A DNA stretch of 53,197 nt from Amphimedon queenslandica (GCF_000090795.2 NW_003546407.1:47788-100984); one strand, 5' to 3'. Positions 1-10,351 are shown, numbered from the stretch's first letter. A program made the numbers and translations. The notes: a model not told the origin generated them from the letters alone.

Positions 1-11
1 TCATTTGCTTT

Positions 12-1007
12 TTAAAGCATTTTACAAGTAGTATTGCTAACTACTTGTATGACATTTTTAGACGATTCGTCGATGGAATCATCATCTACGTTTCTGTAAA
101 GCCAATTTATTTCTTTTAATTTTCTTAGTGCTGCTTTTATTTTATTCACATCAACTAGGCTACGCCAGACATTATTTGATTTAGTAGGCTGTCCATTAAT
201 AATAATATAAAGTACTGGATTAGGCAAATGATTAGAATCTATACCAATCTCATTTAAAGTTTCCATGGTTTTTTCTAATGGAAGGGGTAAATCAAACATT
301 GCACCTTTAAGAGCCTTCAAAGAATTATATGTAGGCACTTTTAAGGTGTGTGTCCCTAGCCTAACAATTGTCTGAAAACATTTGGCCCTCTGTATTAACT
401 GGCAACTTAAAGGATCCGAATTTTCCAATTCTTTGGGTAGTGGCTCACACTTTAACCCATTGAGCACACAACGTGCAGGAACTTCATTTTTCCTAATAAT
501 AGGTTTACAATGATTACAAATATACATAACTTTATTTAATGCTGTACGATCATTCTCTCTAATGTAATCTAAAAGGATATTCCAAACATTGCTATCTAAA
601 TTTTTAGCTTCAGTGACAGATTTTTTTCTTAACAGCCTCTCACAGCTACAACAAGCATTAACAGCCTGATCAGACAAAGCTTTCTGAAATTCGTCAATAG
701 CATCTGAATACTGAAAATAAAGTACAGTATCTAAGTTTGGTATTCTAAATGGGTCTTCTTCTTCACCATCATTAATAGCGTAATACACATTATCAAATTC
801 AGTCTCATCGGCTTCATTAATTTTTAAATTTATCAATTGTGCTACATCGCCATCAGCAAGGGAAGAATCAATAATATCTATTGTTAAATGGGCATTTCTA
901 GCAACATAAAAGTGTTTCAAAAGGTGTCTCAACAATGGATAATAAACAGATGCATTGCGTAAAATACGCAGCATACTTTTACAATCAGTATCATTACTAC
1001 TACACAC
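12..1007 (-). CDS. Helitron polyprotein, DUF6570-like segment ending at a premature stop
   Basis: 331 codons. Conserved blocks are ACCSCERLLRKKSVTEAK, MYICNHCKPIIRKNEVP and CVLNGL, then LIQRAKCFQTIVRLGTHT, PTYNSLKALKGAMF and LKEINWLYRNVDDDS. These are hallmarks of the DUF6570-like region before the Helitron_like_N/Rep domain. The plus-strand copy at 12563-13260 encodes the same blocks and continues past KML with a glutamine codon. Here that codon is TAA (12-14), so this copy carries a nonsense change (CAA to TAA) just before the Rep domain. Downstream coding probably continues beyond the window. Two CxxC pairs may bind zinc. Confidence 0.8.
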   Translation of the reverse strand: MCSSNDTDCKSMLRILRNASVYYPLLRHLLKHFYVARNAHLTIDIIDSSLADGDVAQLINLKINEADETEFDNVYYAINDGEEEDPFRIPNLDTVLYFQYSDAIDEFQKALSDQAVNACCSCERLLRKKSVTEAKNLDSNVWNILLDYIRENDRTALNKVMYICNHCKPIIRKNEVPARCVLNGLKCEPLPKELENSDPLSCQLIQRAKCFQTIVRLGTHTLKVPTYNSLKALKGAMFDLPLPLEKTMETLNEIGIDSNHLPNPVLYIIINGQPTKSNNVWRSLVDVNKIKAALRKLKEINWLYRNVDDDSIDESSKNVIQVVSNTTCKML

Positions 1008-1018
1008 AATAGGATGGC

Positions 1019-2158
1019 CTATCCTTTCACAAACAATTTCTGAATATTTAAAATATTTTTCAACATTATTTTATCTTTTTTAACAATTACCGTTACACTT
1101 GCATTATCCCAGATATCATGTTCATGCACTTGATCTATTTCTTCAACATGCAGGGATCTTGTCATATAATGCTTGTTAGGACAATTATCACATGCATCTA
1201 AATGCTTCCTCAATTCTTTAATAGGCTCATCAAAATATTGTCTAACTTCAATAATCAAACTAATGTCACTCTCTAATAAAGGTTTGCACCTGTCTGTACA
1301 GTGCCATTTGAGGGCAGGCTTTTTCTTATTAGTATACATTCTATTATTATCAAAATTGTCATCTTCAGAGTCACTATCATCATTACATTCTTGTACTCTA
1401 TCAATACATGATATATCAACCATCCCTGCTACATAACAGATGCCATTTGTATCAACAGGGATTGCAATTGCACTATCTAATTGGCTATCAGGATCATCAT
1501 TAGGATATAAATATGCTGATTCATAAAAATAAGGCTCACTATTCTTTGTGTGACATTGTTCACCAAAATCACTAAAGCTATTCAACTTCAATTTCCTAAT
1601 GCTATTTGCTGCACATATCAATACGCCTACTTTGTGGGATCTGTTTTTCAAAACTGATTCCAAAAATATACTTGATGCAGCATTACATTTACTGTCATAT
1701 GATGTGTTCTCAAAATCTGCACCTTTCATACTTGATGGCAATAAATCATTAACTATTTCGGGGCTGTAATATAATGCTTCAATAATTTTCGTAAAATAAT
1801 ATTCCTTTGCTTCACTATTTGGTGCAAGTAGTGAGTAATTAGAACGTAGTCTATACAATATTTGTCCATAATGACGTTCATAATAATCTTTATTTAGCCG
1901 CCTCTTATTTTCCTTATTTAATGCCAATTTTAATGTATCCATTTCGTTATCTGAAAATTTATATCTCAGAAATTTATCTTTTGTTACATGCAATATTGTG
2001 TCTTTATTTTCATAATACCGTTTCAAAGACTTTTGTCTTTGTGGGCCCTGATTTTGTTGATAATGTTTTTTAGACATCATTTTTTTATTTAGGGAGTTTT
2101 GGGAATAAATTTTTTGTAAATATTTCGAGGCCTTGGACCTTTTAGGCACAGGATTCAT
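1019..2158 (-). CDS. Helitron polyprotein, pre-Rep region with Cys-rich motif
   Basis: 379 codons. The first 100 residues are basic (K/R/Y rich). Residues about 285-330 hold a Cys/His cluster: KWHCTDRCKPLL, then HLDACDNCPNKH. This resembles the zinc-binding segment preceding the DUF6570-like region of invertebrate Helitron helicases. An acidic run (CNDDSDSEDDNFDNN) sits just before it. The frame stops 12 bases before the following Helitron frame, which continues the same protein family. A frameshift or small intron between the two is therefore likely, and the two should be read as one ancestral polyprotein. Product role: Rep-type rolling-circle transposition protein acting on DNA in the nucleus. 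Confidence 0.7.
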   Translation of the reverse strand: MNPVPKRSKASKYLQKIYSQNSLNKKMMSKKHYQQNQGPQRQKSLKRYYENKDTILHVTKDKFLRYKFSDNEMDTLKLALNKENKRRLNKDYYERHYGQILYRLRSNYSLLAPNSEAKEYYFTKIIEALYYSPEIVNDLLPSSMKGADFENTSYDSKCNAASSIFLESVLKNRSHKVGVLICAANSIRKLKLNSFSDFGEQCHTKNSEPYFYESAYLYPNDDPDSQLDSAIAIPVDTNGICYVAGMVDISCIDRVQECNDDSDSEDDNFDNNRMYTNKKKPALKWHCTDRCKPLLESDISLIIEVRQYFDEPIKELRKHLDACDNCPNKHYMTRSLHVEEIDQVHEHDIWDNASVTVIVKKDKIMLKNILNIQKLFVKG

Positions 2159-2664
2159 ATTGTAACATTTTTTTGAATAATCAATTGATTTTTGAACTTT
2201 ACTATCCTTGTTTCTGTTGTACCAATTTTTACATTTTCCAAAATATACCCTGGGTTCAATACATGATAATTCTTTGAATATACAAGCTTATACTTTTTGA
2301 TGATTTTATAAGCAATTCTTGCTTTGCGTTTGATCCTGCTACATTGCCTTATATAATATGCTCTGGCATTTGATCTATTCTTATCTATAAAATCTTCCAT
2401 TTGCTTTCTATTTAAATAATTGTTTGCATTTCTTTTTTTAGATTTTGCACCAGTCAAATTCCTCGTTCTTTTTTTAATTCCTTTTTGTACAATTATCGCA
2501 ACAATAATTACTCCCAACATTGAAACCAGAAATAAGTACATGTACCATAACACCATGTATGCAGGATGCACATTATTATGATCATAAATTCTGCTACTGC
2601 TTATCATTGTACAACACTTATCTGGATTATATTCAGCAACAGCAGTACCAAGAATACAACGCAA
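2155..2664 (-). CDS. Helitron N-terminal ORF, basic, one predicted membrane-like segment
   Basis: 169 codons. Residues about 35-60 are strongly hydrophobic (a run beginning YMVLWYMYLFLVSML) and could be a membrane segment. Residues 62-130 are very basic and rich in K, R and Y, with RKQMEDFIDKNR and CSRIKRKARIAYKIIKK. The reading frame ends 4 bases inside the next ORF. I do not recognise a named domain. Basic Lys/Arg/Ala/Tyr-rich repeats are common at the front of invertebrate Helitron polyproteins, so it is most simply the divergent N-terminus of the same element, either frameshifted from or spliced to the next frame. The hydrophobic stretch may be fortuitous. Alternative: an unrelated small protein abutting the Helitron. 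Confidence 0.45.
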   Translation of the reverse strand: MRCILGTAVAEYNPDKCCTMISSSRIYDHNNVHPAYMVLWYMYLFLVSMLGVIIVAIIVQKGIKKRTRNLTGAKSKKRNANNYLNRKQMEDFIDKNRSNARAYYIRQCSRIKRKARIAYKIIKKYKLVYSKNYHVLNPGYILENVKIGTTETRIVKFKNQLIIQKNVTI

Positions 2665-3411
2665 TACTTCAGAAGCAGCTGACTAAAAGAACTTGAGTAG
2701 TTAATACTGAGCAGCTGTAACTTTAATTTCACTCTAATTTAAAGTAATGAATCTTACATTTTATAGTTTAACAGTAATTTACCTATTAGCTCTTAAAAGA
2801 ACCAGTGATCTCTTAGTCTGAGCAGTGCGCACTCCTTGCAAGTAAGCAGAACAGAGCAACAAGACCAAGAGTATAATAATAGAGCGAGATTAAACTAGTA
2901 AAACTACCATTCCACACAGTAGCTATGGTAACTTACGCATGCGCATTTCATTTCAAAATGGCGTCTGGCAAAGAGGGGTGTGTTTGATCACGCCCAAATA
3001 ATTAGTTTTAAAACAAAAGTAACTGAGATAATGAAAGGTCATTTGTTGTCCTTGACCCAAGCATAAAGGAATGATGTGTCCGCCATCACAAGAGGCTCTT
3101 TAATTTAAAAGATTTCAGTGTTGAAAGAAGAAGATGAAAGAAAGAAGAAAAAGTCTGAAGAAATTTAGCAGATATTAGAATTTGGGCCTATTCTCCAGAG
3201 TTGCTCCAGCTACATTACACTCCACTTTAAAGGTACCAGGAGAATCGCTCAGTGAAGGAGAGCTCATCTAGGCCATTGATAAGGCCGTACAAGATAAGAT
3301 AAAAGAGTTATAAGTGTTTGAAAATGATAATTTTGGCCGCCATCTTGAAAAATCAACCTCAACCATACATATAGGCTACCGCCTATATAATATGTAAGAA
3401 AAAAGAAAATG
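2665..3411. other. No recognised gene; Helitron upstream flank
   Basis: AT-rich sequence with a moderately GC-richer island around 2935-3060 that contains AAAATGGCGTCTGG, which looks like a metazoan promoter or start context, but no ORF follows. 3190-3360 contains another possible start-like context (GGCCGCCATCTTG). No repeat partner for it was seen in this window. Confidence 0.4.
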
Positions 3412-3726
3412 GAAACAAGTAAATAAAAAACATTAAAAATGGAAAAGTAGTAGGATTAAATTGGAAATAAAGTAAAGAAACTAGAGGGTATGCAAACTGG
3501 TGTAGTAAAAAAATCCTACACCACTGCATGAGTATAAATTCTTTATAGTGTTATCATGTAGCTGTCTATGTGCTGGGATAATTACAACTCATGCTTCGGA
3601 TCTTGTTCTTCATGCAGTGGTGTAGGATTTTTTTACCACACCAGCTTGCATACTCTCTAGTTTCTTTACTTTTTTTCCAATTCAATCCTACTACTTTTCC
3701 ATTTACAATGTTTTTTATTTACTTGT
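3412..3726. repeat. Long inverted repeat (hairpin, MITE-like), arms about 115 bp, loop about 80 bp
   Basis: The left arm 3412-3530 and the right arm 3611-3726 are reverse complements with only a few mismatches. The inner ends are ACACCACTGCATG and CATGCAGTGGTGT; the outer ends are ACAAGTAAATAAAAAAC and GTTTTTTATTTACTTGT. No coding capacity. The structure fits a foldback/MITE. A related outer sequence (GGAAACAAGTAAATAAA) recurs at 36826, at the edge of another foldback. Confidence 0.9.
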
Positions 3727-4059
3727 ATACTAGTTTCAAAGTCAATTAAACTTATATAGTAGGAACATTTTCTACATAATTATGATTGATTTGTACACTG
3801 AGTGTGGGACTGATGACCATATTTTTTGCTGAAATTTCAAAGCATATTTTATCGATTTCAGTGAAGTGTCCTGGACATGTTGCAGATTTTGTTTTTTGTA
3901 TTGCTGCACTTGCAGCTGTGCCAGCACTCAATAATGCTACTGTCAAATTAACCCTTTCACGGTCGGGGCTAAAAATATCTAAATCATCCCGTGGTCAGAT
4001 GTTTCATTGAATGACATAGCTGCAAGTGTAATTGCTATTATCAGAACAGTACAGGCATA
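3727..4059. other. Intergenic; one 64-codon minus ORF of unknown nature
   Basis: The minus ORF 3946-3752 contains ATCPGHFTEIDKICFEIS. It has some codon-like composition but no domain that I recognise, and it is too short to call a gene. The rest is AT-rich. Confidence 0.2.
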
Positions 4060-4795
4060 CATAATAAGTTAATTATGAAATGGGACAATGGGACACTTGA
4101 AGTGCCTGTTGTAATGCTAAGCTTCATAGTATATCTTAAACTTTAGTCAAAATGCAGAAAAGTATTATATAACTCTTTTTATAAGCATAAATAAACAAAA
4201 ATAATTTGTAATTGTGGTAGTACATACTTGAGCATGTCTGTACACAATGACTTGCAAATAACATGTAGCTTTTGTCCTTCGGAAGTCAAGAAACAAGGCT
4301 AAAACATAGCCTAATAGAACAGCCTCGAGACCACGCCCACCGACCAAAGTGCCAAAGAAGGCTTGAGAACACAGAAACATATCACCTTGGCTTCATAAAT
4401 GTCTTCTGTAGGTTCTACTTCTGTTATCCTATAAGTTTGAAGCTTGTTCTCCAAAAAGCAAGCAGATATGGGAGAAAACTCGCCCCTTCTTTAAGTTGCT
4501 TTGAGACCACACCCACTTCATTTCTCAATTGGTTTGTACAGCAGAAAAAAGTAGAACAGTTTCTTCTTTTTCTAGGTGCTTCATAAACCTTATAGCCACT
4601 TGTAATAGCTCTTTGGACCCCTCAGACATCATGGTGGAAAGATCTGCTGGCTCTTTTTCGAGCGCATCAAGTGTGCATGAGATAGCAGGCCTTTTTTGCA
4701 GTCATAAATGACAACGATTGTTTCTTCGTCTGTAACACAGCAAAACAACTAGCTACCAGCTTATAACTTGGAAGTATAGCAAAAGAAGGTTTGAT
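4060..4795 (+). repeat. Interspersed repeat Z, copy 1
   Basis: Shares blocks with 27385-28250 (same orientation) and 24243-24619 plus 34678-34895 (opposite orientation). Shared blocks include ATGGGACAATGGGACACTTG, the CTTTGAGACCACRCCCACTT motif, a block around GTAGGTTCTACTTCTGTTATC, and the segment running to the CAGCTTATAAC region near 4755. It has no ORF of note and is presumably a non-autonomous element. It lies directly upstream of the X1 left end. Confidence 0.75.
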
Positions 4796-4984
4796 ATAGC
4801 CTACATTACCTTTACTTTCTAGTCTTGCGGCGCCAGACCATGCCCTCTGAACCTGTGGGGTGGTCTGGAAAACTGCCCCTTATCAAACTTGTTCAAAGGC
4901 CCACTGTCGATATGGTGAGTGAGACATATGCCAGTAATAAAAAAAATTAAGAGGTATAATTAATAAGGCGTGGCTAGGATAAAA

Positions 4985-5957
4985 ATGGATGACTGCAGTA
5001 CCTCTAGTAATATGAAAGATGTAGCTCAAGTTGTAGCTGAAGTGGCCATACTTTTGGATATAACCTTGAAAGAGAAGCAGTTAGAAGCCATAAGTAGTTT
5101 TTTGAAAGGGTCTGATGTCTTTATAAAATTGCCAACTGGATATGGAAAGTCTCTAATATATGGTCTTTTACCATCTGTTTTTGACTGCTCTAAAGGTAAA
5201 TAAAACTTATTTCATGATTTATTCTTCCTTACTGTTATAGATTAGCAGGGCAGTATTGTCATATGTGTAAGTCCACTAGTTTCTTTGATGATGGACCAAA
5301 AGGCTAAGTTCACTCCTGGAGGTATCAAAGCTGAGTTTGTTGGAGAGCAACAGACTGATAGCATTGCAATAAAACCAGTATTATCTGGTGCTATTGAGTT
5401 AGTCTATATTAGTCCCGAAAGCTTGCTTGCTAATACTATGTTTCGGAACATGCTTCTGTCATTGAATTACAAAAAGAAATTGGTAGTTTTTGTTGTGGAT
5501 GAAGCTCATTGTGTTAAATGTTGGTAAGTAATACATATACATAGCAATTCAAAATAATACTCTACTGACTTTTTAAGGGAGACAAATTTCGAGTGGCGTA
5601 TGTACAACTCAGTAATATTAGAAGTCTGCTTCCATCTCATGTGAATGTCATGGCATTGACTGCCACGGCTACAAATGACACATACAAGGCTGTATGTCAG
5701 CGCTTGTCATGACACAACCCTGTCCTAATAGGCTTCTAACCCAATCAACCTAACATCAAGTATGAATTAAAACCACTTGTTGACATTGATACCTGTGTAA
5801 AGAACTTGCTGAAGGATTGAAGCTACAAGGACTGACATATCCAAAGACAGTTACTTTTATACAATGGTATTCTGATTGTGCATTACTCTACCATACACTT
5901 AGGCGAAAGTTAGGCACACACATAACAATTCCACCCGGTTATCCGGGTGGAAATGTT
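4985..5957 (+). pseudogene. RecQ-like DNA helicase fragment (X1), three exons
   Basis: ATP-dependent 3'-5' helicase family. Exon 1 is 4985-5195, ending after Walker A KLPTGYGKS. Exon 2 is 5241-5523, with ICVSPLVSLMMDQ (motif Ia), VYISPESLL and the Walker B/DEAH box VVDEAHCVKCW. Exon 3 starts at 5578, with VMALTATATNDTYKAV (motif III) and TVTFIQW (motif IV region). Introns of 45 and 54 bp have GT..AG ends. Decay: an in-frame TAG at the start of exon 2, an apparent one-base frame slip at the exon 2/3 join, a TGA after VCQRLS, and loss of the second RecA lobe (motifs V and VI) beyond PPGYPG, where a block copied from the neighbouring gene begins. The start ATGGATGACTGC was chosen over an upstream GTG. 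Not functional as read. Confidence 0.8.
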
Positions 5958-5968
5958 AGATTAATGGT

Positions 5969-6602
5969 AGCTAGAATAATGGTAGCTCATTAAGAGCAAT
6001 GTGGATTCTTTAGCCAGCTGTGATGTATGTAGCTGTAGTTAATTTACATATTATTATTATTGATAGAAGTAATAATTTTATTGACGAATCATAAATAATA
6101 TGACAGAGAGTATGAGTGATTTAGAAATCAATGCTTGGTATGACTCTCTCAATAATTCACTCTTGGATATCCTCATTATTAACTCTCTCAAACAGAGGAA
6201 GTGAATTTGAAATAAAGGCATGTCTTCTTCCTGGGATGATGTCAAACACTCTTTTTATCTCGAAAAATTTCAGTTAGCATTTTTAAATCTTTTGAAAATG
6301 AAGGCTTGTGATGAATGTTTGAAGCATCATCCACAGTAAGGAATCTCTAAACGACTGACATATCTCATTAACAATACTTAAGGCCCTTGCAACTCTAGCA
6401 ATAGAGGATGGCTTTATATTGGACTACATATTAGAGATCACACTTTAATCTCCTATTTAGGTGTTCAAGATGGAGGTCACGAAAGAAGTTGCACCCATGT
6501 CTTCCCTTAGGTTTAACAAAGCGTCTGGCTAGTAATTGGGCAGCAGTTCTTTTAGAGCTAGAATAATGGTAGCTAATTAAGAGCAATGCGGATTCTTTAG
6601 CC
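5969..6602. repeat. 47 bp direct duplication (5969-6015 and 6556-6602)
   Basis: AGCTAGAATAATGGTAGCT followed by TTAAGAGCAATG and GGATTCTTTAGCC occurs twice in the same orientation with 2-3 differences. The second occurrence is coding on minus in the DUF6589 gene (the AKESALLLISYHYSS region). The first has been placed at the broken 3' end of the helicase. Confidence 0.85.
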
Positions 6603-7815
6603 CAGTTCATATGGTTTGTTTCTTGAAAATTACCATCAAGTACTTCCAAATCCTTAATACTCTTTTCCCATCTCCCTCCTTAATAGCATCATAAAAATTC
6701 ATCCAAATCATTTCTAATGTCATTACCTCATGAGCATTGGTGCACACAAAATCATATGTATTTTGACCTACATAAAAAATATTTGTACTGTTTTTGTTAT
6801 TTATTTAATATACATGTCTTACCAGCAGATTGTGGTGATAACTTAATATATTTCTTCACTGTGACATCTACCAAATCCTCCAATTCCATTCCTTGTTTGT
6901 ACTTTGTATTGGCTGCAACAATAATGTGAGACACTAGTACCAGTTCAAAGAAATCTTCTGTCGACTTCATGTTATCTTTTGGATCATTGGGAACAGATGT
7001 CCTGTTTAACACATTGTTCAAGTGGAATAGTATGCCTTTATCAGTTGGTGATTTATTTCAATACAATTTAGTCCAAATCACCTAGGATTTGATACATATT
7101 AATAAAATTGGCAAGTGACATCACCAATTTTAATATAACGGACAATACTTTTAAAATGAACTCATTTTCTTTAATGACATTCTCGTATGCCAGTCTTCAA
7201 CGACTGGAATTAAACCATCAAGCCTCTCTGTCTCATTTTCCTCTGGCAACAGTCAGCTGATCTCCACCAAATAAAGTTTCCCACATCTCAGTATCTTCAT
7301 ATTCCGAACTTCCTCCATTTGGCAGTGTTTGTGATCGCTCCTTGGTTAGTATAGGCACATACTTATGAACAACGTCAAGTATTTGGCACATTTCATCAAG
7401 TTTGTTTTTATTCTTTAAGACAGTTCCAAGAGGAACCTGAAATATATCAGTAACTGGTGTCATTAAATGTCATACTAACAATTTTGGACTTATGATTCAT
7501 TTCTTCTGAATACTTATGATCAATATGCCAAACAATAGAACTAACCTTGTTCAAAAAGGGTGAAAAGTGATCTACAAGTATTCTGTAAGAAAAGATGAGG
7601 GATAAATAACAATACACAACACACATTTACCTAGATATCAATGTTGTGAGGTTCGTCAGCATCTCATCATGATCACTACTCTGTTGCAAAAGCAAAGAAA
7701 CATCAATAAAACCATTTCTAGGTAAATCCGAGATATTGCTGAGATCAACTCTGTCTTTAACAGCAAACATTGGAAGTAGTGATGTGATTGTGTTTGATAG
7801 TCATGCCTCTGAAAT
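6121..7815 (-). pseudogene. DUF6589 protein (X1), decayed; presumed transposase
   Basis: Reading from 7815 towards 6121 in shifting frames: AVKDRVDLSNISDLP, then VPLGTVLKNKNKLDEMC with MWETLFGGDQLTVAR, then LNRTSVPNDPKDNMKSTEDF with VSHIIVAANTK, then a SYHYSSSKRTAAQLLARRF and DLHLEHLNRRLK block, and the C-terminus IIERVIPSIDF-stop. These blocks and their order match the X2 copy at 34494-31712. GGDQLT, the NRTSVP block and LEHLNRRLK are hallmarks of DUF6589 proteins of invertebrates and fungi. At least four frame breaks are present, plus a Trp-to-stop change just before the C-terminus. The role is inferred, from its place inside a TIR element, to be the transposase; the family is formally of unknown function. 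Confidence 0.8.
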
Positions 7816-8571
7816 GTGCGTCTAACGTATTTATCAAAATTATTACTATTTTAAATCCCGACCACGCATTATCTTAACATAAAGTGATGTATAGCACAGG
7901 AAATTATCATCAAATTGCATACCTTCAGCAAGTAGATCTTGACTATCATTTTCCACATTGGCCTCACTATCGTCTAAAGTAGAACTTTATGACACGTTTT
8001 GCAACAAAAATAATGTACCTAGCAATTCATTTTGATTTTCCACAATGCAACCTAGCTGGCTAGAATTTGGCTAATTCTAGTCTAAATTTCTCAACTTCAA
8101 ATAAAAAAATCCTCAATTACCAGTTTACCTTCAATACCAGTTTAGAAGAGTGCTGGACAGCCTATCAATAGTGTGTAAATTAGAGCAAGAAAGTCAAAAA
8201 TTGCACTCCCTGTTAAGTCATTAAATGTCAACAAATTAAAAAAGTGTTATAAAACAATTGTACAGGCCACAAAAAGACACATCTTAGATATAAGACTATG
8301 TCATATGTCAAAATGGTAATAAGTTAGAGACTGGTAGCTCTGTGACCCCTTTATATATAAGTTGATTGGAAACTTCAGTTTTTTAAAGACACATCTACTT
8401 GATTCACAGAAGCAAAGCAGAGAAAGTACTTTAAGTGTTCAAGTAAAAGCTGAGTCGTATATTTCCGTAATCAAGTTAGAATACAGACTTCTTTTTGAGA
8501 CCGGTGTTTAATTAAGGCAGGTGTCATATTAAATAATTTCAAATTATCATTAATGACCACACCCAAAACAC
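7816..8571. other. No recognised gene
   Basis: AT-rich spacer after the DUF6589 N-terminal end. No TIR matching TAGTCTTG..GCAGCC was found in inverted orientation here. A possible Inr/TATA-like run (CTTTATATATAAG near 8349) precedes the HIRAN-like ORF by about 220 bp. Confidence 0.35.
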
Positions 8572-9090
8572 ATGGATAACAGCGAAAACACATTTCTATT
8601 CAGCAGTGTAATCAGAAGTCATCATGTACATAAGGTGACTTGTTGGCTGTCAGATTCGCACTATATATATGAGAATCTCACAGCCAACACTGACAAAGAC
8701 AAACCACTTTTTAGACATGCAATTGCCTTAACCAAAAGTGCCAGTGATATAGTTGGTCACATGCCTTTAAAAAAAGCTCCATTGTGCTGCTTCTTTATTA
8801 GGATTGGAGATAGTACAAAGTATGTTGTCACTGGTGAAAGAAAGTCATTGGTTCAGAGGTACCTTGAGCACAGCATTAAAGGACACATTAGGTTTACTTG
8901 TGTTCATTGCTTTCAGCTGTATTACACATGGTGGTTGCATGTGCTTTGCATGAAGACATGTTTGTATGTGTATCATAGTTGCTTGTATATTTACTTAATG
9001 TATGACACTCTTTATATAAGTCGTGAATATGTTTTCACAATTGATACAGATGTAACGCAGTATTTTAAGATATATTTCATACTGACGTAA
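8572..9090 (+). CDS. HIRAN-like protein, divergent
   Basis: 172 codons. Residues 10-110 align by eye with the clearer HIRAN ORF at 17628: VIRSHHVHKVTCW with IRGYHVYHEVW, the ALTKSASDIVGHMP segment with AVKKDAEIVGHLP, and CCFFIRIGDSTKYVVTGER with CSLFLRRGGTITCKVSGRR. HIRAN domains bind DNA ends in HLTF/Rad5-type enzymes and also occur alone. Here no helicase follows. The last 55 residues are Tyr/Cys/Leu rich, low complexity, and probably non-coding read-through, so the real 3' end or a splice site is likely near 8890. Divergent residues around the N-terminus suggest relaxed constraint. Confidence 0.5.
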   Translation: MDNSENTFLFSSVIRSHHVHKVTCWLSDSHYIYENLTANTDKDKPLFRHAIALTKSASDIVGHMPLKKAPLCCFFIRIGDSTKYVVTGERKSLVQRYLEHSIKGHIRFTCVHCFQLYYTWWLHVLCMKTCLYVYHSCLYIYLMYDTLYISREYVFTIDTDVTQYFKIYFILT

Positions 9091-9829
9091 ATGTGTTTCA
9101 CCTATTTTGTATCTGATATTCACTCACTGAAAAGTATTACAATATAACCTTTGCTTTTGAAGGTGAAATGGCTAGTAATGTTCCATTGTCAACTACAAAT
9201 GATGTATAACAGCACTAAGTCATAGTTCGTGTAACTGGCATAAAGAGTGAAGGTCGGTATGGCATAAATAAATTTGGTACCCGTAATTCAGTAGAATCTC
9301 CAAGTTTTTACTTGTTTGTATGACTTGGGAACCACTTCATTGATGCCATTATTATGAATTCCTGCCTTCCATTTACTTGGAGAGCTTGATGAAAAAAATA
9401 TTCAACAAATAATCTTCTTTTTGTATGTTGATAGAGCCGTTTTCACATGCCCAATTTGCTTTAATGCATGAACAGTCGACTGACCTAGAGTCAGTGCATC
9501 GAAACCAATTCTCACATACAAAGTACTTGTAAAAAGATTCATGCATCACAGGAACAAATTCATAGCTCACAAATGGCAATAAACTTGCTGCAAGATGTTA
9601 AAAGATAAGCATGGGAATCATCATGAAATAATTTCCTTCAATATGCACACAGCACGGAATTGAGTGAGAAGATACATATTTTAGTGACAGTTTGAAAGAG
9701 CTAAAGGTAGGCCAAGCAAGTTTGTATTTCAACAGAAGATAACAATGCAAAAATTAGAAGCTTGGCAGAGAAAGCCTTTAGTCAGAGACGCATTTGCATA
9801 AAGATGTTCAGTAACGAGGTTTTTGTTGC
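9091..9829. other. No recognised gene; Cys-rich 68-codon minus ORF
   Basis: The minus ORF 9579-9373 contains CENWFRCTDSRSVDCSC and KANWACENGS, a Cys-rich stretch without a family I can name. It may be an exon fragment. The remainder is AT-rich with no repeat partner seen. Confidence 0.25.
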
Positions 9830-9897
9830 TTAAACGAGAAGGTGCGGTATAAAAGGCAGTGCCCTGGGCATGGTGGCTTCCGTTTTTTTCACGTGTA

Positions 9898-10041
9898 AAA
9901 ATGTCTGCTCTAGATGATGTTGCTTCTTCAAGGAAAAACGCAGGCAGAGAGGGATTTTGGTACCAAATTGAGTTACATTTTACTCTCAAAGAAGACAAGG
10001 ACCAGTTCAAGTTAGGCTTAATCGAGTTAAGGGGTTTTTAG
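9898..10041 (+). pseudogene. N-terminal exon remnant of element T protein
   Basis: Short frame MSALDDVASSRKN, then FWYQIELHFTLKEDKDQFK, then a stop. The equivalent in copy 2 (about 38250-38460) reads KKRTRRVFWVPNG, then ELNFGQREERDHFISRLDS. The shared pattern FW.(P/Q)...EL.F...E(D/E)(K/R)D.F defines a conserved module of the element's protein. No named domain recognised. Confidence 0.5.
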
Positions 10042-10317
10042 ACACTAAAAGAAGGCGCTGGAAATGTTGTCTCACTTACTTGCGGATTTAGTCGGGAAAG
10101 AGGATCATTTACAGGCTCTATGACATTATACAAGTTATGCTCAATACTTCAGGTAGTTATAATGTGTTTGAAATTAGTGTTAATATATAAAATAAGGTAT
10201 TGGTGATGGGGACGAAGAGCAGCCATTTTGTGCATAAATAGAGGATCGTCTATTGGGACGCACATGTTGGTGATAGTGTTGTATGGTTGACTGAAGGGTG
10301 ATCAATTGCAATCAGGT

Positions 10318-10318
10318 A

Positions 10319-10351
<33 letters not shown>

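Larger units (their letters stand above)
12..2664 (-). mobile_element. Helitron copy 1, 5' half, truncated by window edge
   Basis: Three consecutive minus-strand reading frames (2664-2155, 2158-1019, 1007-12) are collinear with the front half of a Helitron Rep/helicase polyprotein as found in invertebrates. The same protein segment appears as a second, decayed copy on plus at 12563-15800, which gives an internal comparison. The first two frames overlap by 4 bases, and the second and third are separated by 11 bases. The Rep and helicase domains would lie left of position 1 and are not in the window. No hairpin or CTRR end is visible because that end is outside. Confidence 0.8.
4820..7815 (+). 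mobile_element. Element X1: RecQ-like helicase plus DUF6589 transposon, decayed, right end not found
   Basis: The left end TAGTCTTGCGGCGCCAGACC (4820) matches the X2 left end TAGTCTTGTGCAGCCAGACC (27260), and the similarity continues to the GTTCAAAGG motif. Gene order matches X2: a helicase on plus next to the left end and a DUF6589 gene on minus facing it. No right TIR is visible after 7815, so the element is truncated. There is no BEN-like gene between the two genes here, unlike X2. Confidence 0.7.
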
